Below are positions 32,663 through 37,221 of a stretch of DNA of 37,221 bases, one piece after another. Position 1 is the stretch's first letter. Every line of letters begins with the position of its first letter. A program made the translations under genes and the position numbers. This stretch comes from an uncultured Bacteroidota bacterium (GTDB lineage Bacteria > Bacteroidota > Bacteroidia > Bacteroidales > GCA-2748055). The stretch is taken from the NCBI GenBank assembly GCA_937129385.1, contig CAKZNC010000022.1, positions 1 to 37,221 of the forward strand, in the 5' to 3' direction. The notes under the pieces were generated by a model that saw only the letters and a list, made by a program, of their open reading frames with translations, had not been told where the DNA came from and made no database searches.

Positions 32663-34663
32663 ACCCTCCAGGAGATCATCACCGGGCTCCTCCGGCAGCG
32701 TCACTTTGAGTCCGGGTGTCCGTTCCATCTCACGCCTGATCGCACTGATCGCCTCTGGGTTCCTTGCCCAGCTGCGCCTGGAAATGCCGTTATTCACATC
32801 CCAATGCAACATCTGCCTGATCCTCCGGTCCGCCGCTTCGCTTCCGTCCAGCACCATGCCGAAACCCCCGTTGATCACCTCGCCCCATCCAACGCCTCCA
32901 CCGTTGTGCAGCGATACCCAGGTCGCTCCCCTGAAGGCATCTCCGATTACATTCTGAACGGCCATGTCGGCTGTAAACGAGGAACCGTCATAAATATTGG
33001 AGGTCTCCCTGTAAGGTGAATCCGTTCCGGAAACATCATGGTGGTCGCGTCCCAGGACCACGGGTGCACGGAGTTTCCCTTTCCTGATGGCATCATTGAA
33101 GGCCAGGGCAATATTGATCCGCCCCAGGCTGTCGGCATACAGGATCCTGGCCTGTGACCCCACCACCAGTTTGTTTTTCCCTGCTTCCCGGATCCAGTGA
33201 ATATTGTCCTCCATCTGCTGCCGGATCTCCGCAGGTGCATCCGCTGCAAGTTTTTCCAGCTCTTTCAGTGCAATGGCATCCGTCACTTCGAGTTCAGCCG
33301 GATCCGAGGAGGTGCAGACCCACCGGAACGGTCCGAAACCGTAATCGAAAAATTTCGGTCCCATGATGGCCTGGATATAGGAACGATAACGGAAATCCCC
33401 GTCCTCGCTGAATACATCGGCCCCTGCCCTTCCTGCCTCCAGGAGGAATGCATTCCCGTAATCCCAGAAAAACATCCCCTGCTGTGTCATCCTGTTGATG
33501 GCAGTTACCTGTCGGCGCAACGATGCCTGTACCGCCTCCCTGAACTTTTCCGGCTGGTCGGCCATCATCCGGTTGGCCTCTTCGAAACGTATTCCTGCCG
33601 GGTAATACCCCCCGGCGTATGGGTTGTGCAACGAGGTCTGGTCAGACCCCAGCTCAACCTTCACGCCCTTTTCGGCGAATGCTTCCCAGAGTTCGACTAT
33701 ATTTCCGAGGTAAGCGATGGATACCGCCTCCCCCTTTTCCCGTGCCTCCGCGATGCGGTTGATGATCGCATCGATCTCTTCACAGACCTCATCCACCCAG
33801 CCCTGCTCCTTCCGCTTTTTCACTGCAAGCGGATTCACCTCGGCCACGACACAGATTCCGCCTGCGATGACAGTCGCTTTGGGCTGTGCACCCGACATCC
33901 CGCCGAGTCCGGATGTCACGAACACCTTGCCTTTCAGTCCGCTCCCTGCACCCTTTTCCAGCATCCGCCCAGCATTGAGTACGGTGATGGTGGTGCCGTG
34001 GACGATGCCCTGCGGACCGATGTACATGAATGAGCCCGCGGTCATCTGGCCATACTGCGTCACACCCAGCGCATTCATCTTTTCATAATCCTCCGCACCC
34101 GAATAGTTGGGCACCACCATGCCGTTGGTCACCACCACCCTCGGGGCCTCCGTGTGTGAAGGGAACAGTCCCAGCGGGTGGCCCGAGTAAAGGACCAGGG
34201 TCTGCTCATCGGTCATGGTAGCCAGGTATTGCATGGCAAGCCGGTACTGGGCCCAGTTCTGGAAGACAGCGCCATTGCCGCCGTATGTGATCAGCTCCTC
34301 GGGATGCTGGGCTACTGCTTCATCCAGGTTGTTGGAAAGCATCAGCATGATGGCTGCTGCCTGACTGGATTTGTGGGGGAAGGCATCGATGGTCCTCGCA
34401 TGGATCCGGTAGTCGGGCCGGAACCGGTACATATAGATTCTCCCATAGGCCTCAAGCTCACCAGCAAACTCCCCTGCCAGCTCTTCGTGCTGGTTCGCAG
34501 GAAAGTAACGCAATGCATTTTTCACCGCCAGACGCTTCTCCTCACTACTCAGTATCTGTCGGCGTACCGGGGCATGACTCACATCCCGGTTGCGTTCCCG
34601 TTTTGGCGGGATCTTCGATGGGATCCCTTCGAGGATGGCATCCCTGAATTCCTGGTCATTCAT
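32654..34663 (-). CDS. hutU: Urocanate hydratase
   Basis: 669 residues, a long Bacteroidota-type urocanase. Family motifs: YGGNGAVFQNWAQYRLAMQYLATM near residues ~148-171, LYSGHPLGLFPSH, TAGSFMYIGPQGIVHGTT, VTSGLGGMSGAQPKA (NAD+-binding), DQTSLHNPYAGGYYP and SLHNGGGVGWGE. It converts urocanate to imidazolone propionate in histidine breakdown using tightly bound NAD+. No other hut gene is nearby in the window, so the pathway is dispersed or continues elsewhere. Confidence 0.95.
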   Translation of the reverse strand: MNDQEFRDAILEGIPSKIPPKRERNRDVSHAPVRRQILSSEEKRLAVKNALRYFPANQHEELAGEFAGELEAYGRIYMYRFRPDYRIHARTIDAFPHKSSQAAAIMLMLSNNLDEAVAQHPEELITYGGNGAVFQNWAQYRLAMQYLATMTDEQTLVLYSGHPLGLFPSHTEAPRVVVTNGMVVPNYSGAEDYEKMNALGVTQYGQMTAGSFMYIGPQGIVHGTTITVLNAGRMLEKGAGSGLKGKVFVTSGLGGMSGAQPKATVIAGGICVVAEVNPLAVKKRKEQGWVDEVCEEIDAIINRIAEAREKGEAVSIAYLGNIVELWEAFAEKGVKVELGSDQTSLHNPYAGGYYPAGIRFEEANRMMADQPEKFREAVQASLRRQVTAINRMTQQGMFFWDYGNAFLLEAGRAGADVFSEDGDFRYRSYIQAIMGPKFFDYGFGPFRWVCTSSDPAELEVTDAIALKELEKLAADAPAEIRQQMEDNIHWIREAGKNKLVVGSQARILYADSLGRINIALAFNDAIRKGKLRAPVVLGRDHHDVSGTDSPYRETSNIYDGSSFTADMAVQNVIGDAFRGATWVSLHNGGGVGWGEVINGGFGMVLDGSEAADRRIRQMLHWDVNNGISRRSWARNPEAISAIRREMERTPGLKVTLPEEPGDDLLEGLF

Positions 34664-34727
34664 TACTGCTCGATTTTGGTTGTAAAATTAGCAAAAAGGA
34701 GGCTGGTTTGGGGTATTGTTTAACATA

Positions 34728-34820
34728 GAGTTAAGAGTTAAGAGTTAAGAGTTAAGGGGTAAGAGTTAAGAGTTAAGAGTTAAGAGTTAAGAGTTAAGGG
34801 CTAAGGTTAAGGGTTAAGGG
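34728..34820. repeat. Heptanucleotide tandem array (GAGTTAA)n
   Basis: About 13 units of GAGTTAA, mostly perfect, with variants GGGGTAA, GGGCTAA, a 6-base GGTTAA and GGGTTAA toward the right. It lies 65 bases upstream of the hutU start and is non-coding. Slippage of such an array could change length between strains. Confidence 0.9.
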
Positions 34821-34859
34821 AGAGGAGAGAGGAGAGTTAAGAGGAGGCGTATCGGGATG
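34821..34859. repeat. 39 bp dispersed repeat, copy 2
   Basis: Identical to 30063-30101. It follows the heptanucleotide array directly and precedes three palindromic units. Confidence 0.85.
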
Positions 34860-34887
34860 AAGAGTGCTGCAGAGCGGAAATGATATA

Positions 34888-35037
34888 TGGCTGCGGACTT
34901 CATTTCGCAGATAAATGGAGTGGAGAGGGCCGGGCACAGCGCTAAAGCTTTATGGCTGCGGAATTCATTCCAAGATAAATGATAAGTCTGTAGTCTGAAC
35001 AAAGCAGTCTATCCTGGCTGCGGAATTCATTCCACAG
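34888..35037. repeat. Three palindromic REP-like units
   Basis: Units start at 34888, 34953 and 35015 (spacing 65 and 62 bases). Each begins TGGCTGCGGA(A/C)TTCATT and tends to complete a CTGCGGAAT...ATTCCGCAG palindrome; two are followed by GATAAATG. They resemble dispersed intergenic palindromes and have no coding potential. Confidence 0.7.
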
Positions 35038-35065
35038 AAGTAAAATTTTCTCAATGCATAGCACG

Positions 35066-35184
35066 AAGCGATGTGCGGGGCGCGGCGTGGGGTGTGCGAT
35101 GTGCGGGGCGCAGAGAGCTGAGAACGGCGTGCGGAGAGCGGTGTTCGGTGAGCGGCGTGGGGCGTAGGGCGTGGGGTGTGCGGT
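35066..35184. repeat. G-rich low-complexity minisatellite
   Basis: Irregular units built from GTGCGGGGCGC, GGCGTGGGG and GAGCGGTGT-like blocks. An open frame passes through it in line with lemA, but the composition shows it is repeat DNA. With the array at 34728 and the palindromes it fills the hutU-lemA gap, which otherwise shows only a promoter. Confidence 0.7.
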
Positions 35185-35262
35185 TCCATTCCCCGAACCT
35201 ACAGTTCACCGATTTTTCACCGGAACTGCCAGCGGGATGCTGCTTATGGTTCAAACTTTTCG

Positions 35263-35270
35263 TATTTTTG
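35263..35270 (+). promoter_or_regulatory. -7 element for the lemA operon
   Basis: TATTTTTG matches TAnnTTTG, 37 bases before the lemA ATG and downstream of the repeat-rich stretch. Confidence 0.5.
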
Positions 35271-35306
35271 GAGTTCAGGAAGAATAAAACACTAAACAAT
35301 ATTAGA

Positions 35307-35894
35307 ATGAAAAACAGAACCACGCTGATCGTTATAATTGCCCTGGTCGCACTGATCGTCCTCTGGGGTGTGAACATACATAACAGTCTTGTGAAGAAAG
35401 AGGAGCGCGTCGACTCCCAGTGGGCCAATGTGGAGACCTCCTACCAGCGGCGGGCCGACCTGATCCCGAACCTGGTGTCAACGGTGAAGGGATATGCCGA
35501 TTTCGAGCAGGAGACCCTCACCCAGGTGATCGAGGCCAGGGCCAATGCCACGAGCATGAACATCAATGCCGACAACCTGACACCCGAAAACCTGCAGCAG
35601 TTCCAGGCCGCGCAGGATCAGCTGAGTTCCGCTTTGTCCCGACTGCTGGTTACCGTGGAGAGGTATCCTGAGCTGAAAGCCAACCAGAATTTCCTTGAGC
35701 TGCAGTCACAGCTCGAAGGGACAGAGAACAGGATCTCTGTCGAGAGACGGAAGTTCAATGAATTTGCCCAGGATTTTAACTCAACCATCCGGCAGATCCC
35801 GAGAAACATCATTGCCGGCATCTCCGGTTTTGAGAAAAAGGCCTATTTCGCATCTGCAGCCGGCGCAGAAACTGTCCCGGAAGTCACCTTCTAA
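35307..35894 (+). CDS. lemA: LemA family protein
   Basis: 195 residues from the ATG at 35307; the frame is open further left only through repeat DNA. An N-terminal membrane anchor (~5-25) is followed by the LemA core: HNSLVKKEERVDSQWANVETSYQRRADLIPNLVSTVKGYA, and later SALSRLLVTVERYPELKANQNFLELQSQLEGTENRISVERRKFNE. It forms a long helical bundle, probably on the periplasmic side. Function is unknown; it is often next to TPM-domain genes, as here, where two follow directly. Confidence 0.93.
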   Translation: MKNRTTLIVIIALVALIVLWGVNIHNSLVKKEERVDSQWANVETSYQRRADLIPNLVSTVKGYADFEQETLTQVIEARANATSMNINADNLTPENLQQFQAAQDQLSSALSRLLVTVERYPELKANQNFLELQSQLEGTENRISVERRKFNEFAQDFNSTIRQIPRNIIAGISGFEKKAYFASAAGAETVPEVTF

Positions 35895-35903
35895 AAAATA
35901 CCT

Positions 35904-36341
35904 ATGAGTGCAGCCAATTTTTTTACAATCGAAGAGAAGAAAATGATCCGCTCAGCCATTGCCAATGCCGAGCTGAATACCTCCGGGGAGATCCGGGTCC
36001 ATGTGGAGAACAGATGCAAAAACGATGTGCTGGACTGTGCAGCCGGCTGGTTTGAAAAGTTGAAAATGCACAAAACAGAACAGCGAAACGGCGTCCTCTT
36101 CTACCTGGCGGTGAAAGACCGGAAATTTGCCATCCTGGGCGACGGTGGGATCAATGCGGTCACACCGGAAAATTTCTGGGAATCCATCAAAAGCAGGATG
36201 GAACCCCTCTTCGCTGAGGAAAAATTTGCAGAAGGCCTCGCCATGGGCATCGAACTGGCCGGTGAAAAGTTACGGGAACATTTTCCCTACCAGGCCGACG
36301 ACACCAATGAATTATCAGACGACATCTCATTCGGAAAATAA
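35904..36341 (+). CDS. TPM-domain protein, soluble
   Basis: 145 residues with a TPM (TLP18.3/Psb32/MOLO-1) fold: TIEEKKMIRSAIANAELNTSGEIRVHVE near the start, then RNGVLFYLAVKDRKFAILGDGGINAVTPENFWESI. There is no signal peptide or clear membrane helix, unlike its neighbour. It starts 9 bases after lemA, and its stop shares a base with the next start (TAATG), so translation is coupled. Molecular role unknown; membrane-protein or phosphatase-related roles have been proposed for TPM domains. Confidence 0.88.
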   Translation: MSAANFFTIEEKKMIRSAIANAELNTSGEIRVHVENRCKNDVLDCAAGWFEKLKMHKTEQRNGVLFYLAVKDRKFAILGDGGINAVTPENFWESIKSRMEPLFAEEKFAEGLAMGIELAGEKLREHFPYQADDTNELSDDISFGK

Positions 36342-37150
36342 TGAAGAAAACAACCCTGTATATCACCACGATCCTGATCCTCCTTTTCACCGCATTCCCA
36401 ACCCTGCAGGGGCAGGATGATCTCCCGGTACCGGACCAGCCAAAGGGCTGGGTGAATGACTACGCAGGTTTATTCAGCCGGCAGGAACAACAACAACTCA
36501 GTCAGAAACTGAACATGTTCCAGTACAACAATTCTACCCAGATCATCATTGTCACCATCAATGAGAATGACGGCTACCCTGCCTCGATGCTCGCCCCGAT
36601 GATCGGTGAACAATGGAAGATCGGTCAGTCCGACAATGACAACGGCCTGATCTTCCTGCTGGACATGAAGGAACGCGAGCTGTTCATCACAACAGGCTAT
36701 GGCCTTGAAGAATATGTAACCGATGCCCTTACGAAGCGGATCATTGAGAACGAAGTGATCCCGGCATTCAAACAGGGCGATTATTATGGCGGTGTAAACG
36801 CCGGCACCGATGTGCTTATCTCCCTGCTGGAAGGAAAATTCACCCCCGATGAATACAGGCAGCAAACTTCATCGGGCGGAGGATCTGCCATCGGTGGCAT
36901 CCTCTTCCTGATCATCATGTTCATGCTCGTTTTCCGGGGCAGCAGGCGCAGCTACTCCGCCGGCGGAAGACGAAGCAATCTCCCCTTATGGATCGCATTG
37001 GGTATGATGTCCGGCTCCAGGGGCAGCAGCGGCAGTTTCGGTAACTTCTCATCCGGCAGCGGCGGATTCGGTGGCGGAGGTGGTTTCGGAGGATTCACCG
37101 GCGGTGGAGGCGGCTCTTTTGGTGGCGGTGGCGCAGGCGGAAGCTGGTAG
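36341..37150 (+). CDS. TPM-domain protein with signal peptide and Gly-rich tail (YgcG-like)
   Basis: 269 residues. Signal peptide to ...TLQGQ, then the TPM domain (~30-165): GWVNDYAGLFSRQEQQQLSQKL, QIIIVTINENDGYP, QWKIGQSDNDNGLIFLLDMKERELFITTGYGLEEYVTDA. A membrane helix follows (~184-200), then a tail from ~225 composed almost wholly of Gly, Ser and Phe. This YgcG layout puts the TPM domain in the periplasm and the Gly-rich tail in the cytoplasm or at the membrane. It is the last gene of the lemA operon; function unknown. Confidence 0.9.
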   Translation: MKKTTLYITTILILLFTAFPTLQGQDDLPVPDQPKGWVNDYAGLFSRQEQQQLSQKLNMFQYNNSTQIIIVTINENDGYPASMLAPMIGEQWKIGQSDNDNGLIFLLDMKERELFITTGYGLEEYVTDALTKRIIENEVIPAFKQGDYYGGVNAGTDVLISLLEGKFTPDEYRQQTSSGGGSAIGGILFLIIMFMLVFRGSRRSYSAGGRRSNLPLWIALGMMSGSRGSSGSFGNFSSGSGGFGGGGGFGGFTGGGGGSFGGGGAGGSW

Positions 37151-37153
37151 GGA

Positions 37154-37221
37154 CAGTCGGCAGTTCGCAGTTGGCAGTCGGCAGTTGGCAGTTGGCAGTT
37201 GGCAGTCGGCAGTCGGCAGTT
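37154..37221. repeat. Heptanucleotide tandem array (CAGTYGG)n, runs off the window
   Basis: Nine units of CAGTTGG or CAGTCGG (one CAGTTCG) in perfect 7-base register, plus a partial unit at the window edge. It begins 3 bases after the last stop codon. It is a different heptamer from the one at 34728. Confidence 0.9.

Noticed and set aside
34728-34820. Possible CRISPR array
   Set aside because: Units are seven bases with no spacers and no cas genes; it is a simple tandem repeat.
35073-35306. N-terminal extension of LemA through the G-rich repeat
   Set aside because: The sequence is repeat DNA and precedes the promoter-like TATTTTTG; LemA proteins start with the membrane anchor at 35307.

Overview
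The window comes from a member of the Bacteroidota, most likely class Bacteroidia (Bacteroidales/Marinilabiliales-like). The evidence is a type IX secretion system (T9SS) core locus (gldJ, porP/sprF-like, porU, porV), -7 promoter elements of the TAnnTTTG kind, a tRNA without encoded CCA, and proteins such as a DUF6150-type repeat protein and a tetrahaem/SUMF1 fusion. Most genes are moderate-GC housekeeping genes. The exception is the left end, which is AT-rich and accessory. Assignments rest on motif recognition by eye; no database search was run.

Left end (1-2004): an accessory patch holds an IS21 istB tail remnant and one secreted protein of unknown role. It is bracketed by a ~56 bp direct repeat, the second copy lying just beyond tRNA-Val(UAC) and its terminator. 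Next (2264-7058) come a TPR sensor histidine kinase without a partner regulator, a clearly broken GH172/DUF2961 gene, an amidase-signature lipoprotein and a small secreted protein made of six YASQAD-type repeats.

Centre of interest (7213-10821, minus strand): an apparent six-gene unit reading ECF sigma factor, soluble ZAS-type zinc-finger protein, HvfA-like Cys-rich RiPP precursor, MNIO/DUF692 enzyme (HvfB), DUF2063 partner (HvfC) and DoxX membrane protein (HvfD). This is a complete copper-buffering-peptide ('bufferin'/Hvf) type cassette. It has a candidate ECF promoter directly before the precursor and a strong stem-loop between the precursor and enzyme genes. The precursor has two Cys clusters with EGKCG motifs, joined by a long Lys/Asp/Ser/Ala linker.

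Middle (10943-23502): a Tat-exported Gfo/Idh/MocA oxidoreductase sits behind a tetrahaem cytochrome fused to a SUMF1-like domain. Housekeeping genes follow: mutT-type Nudix, sixA, PIN-PhoH ATPase, folC, then a translationally coupled suhB/GT2/acyl-CoA synthetase set, ppa and murF.

Right (23586-32328): the T9SS locus. gldJ and a PorP/SprF-like gene read leftwards; porU (sortase, with catalytic His and Cys visible) and porV read rightwards, followed by ispF, a CoA-binding protein and a thioredoxin-like protein. hutU converges on these. The end of the window carries repeat-rich intergenic DNA (heptanucleotide arrays, palindromic REP-like units, a 39 bp repeat shared with the porU-porV gap) and a lemA/TPM/TPM operon.
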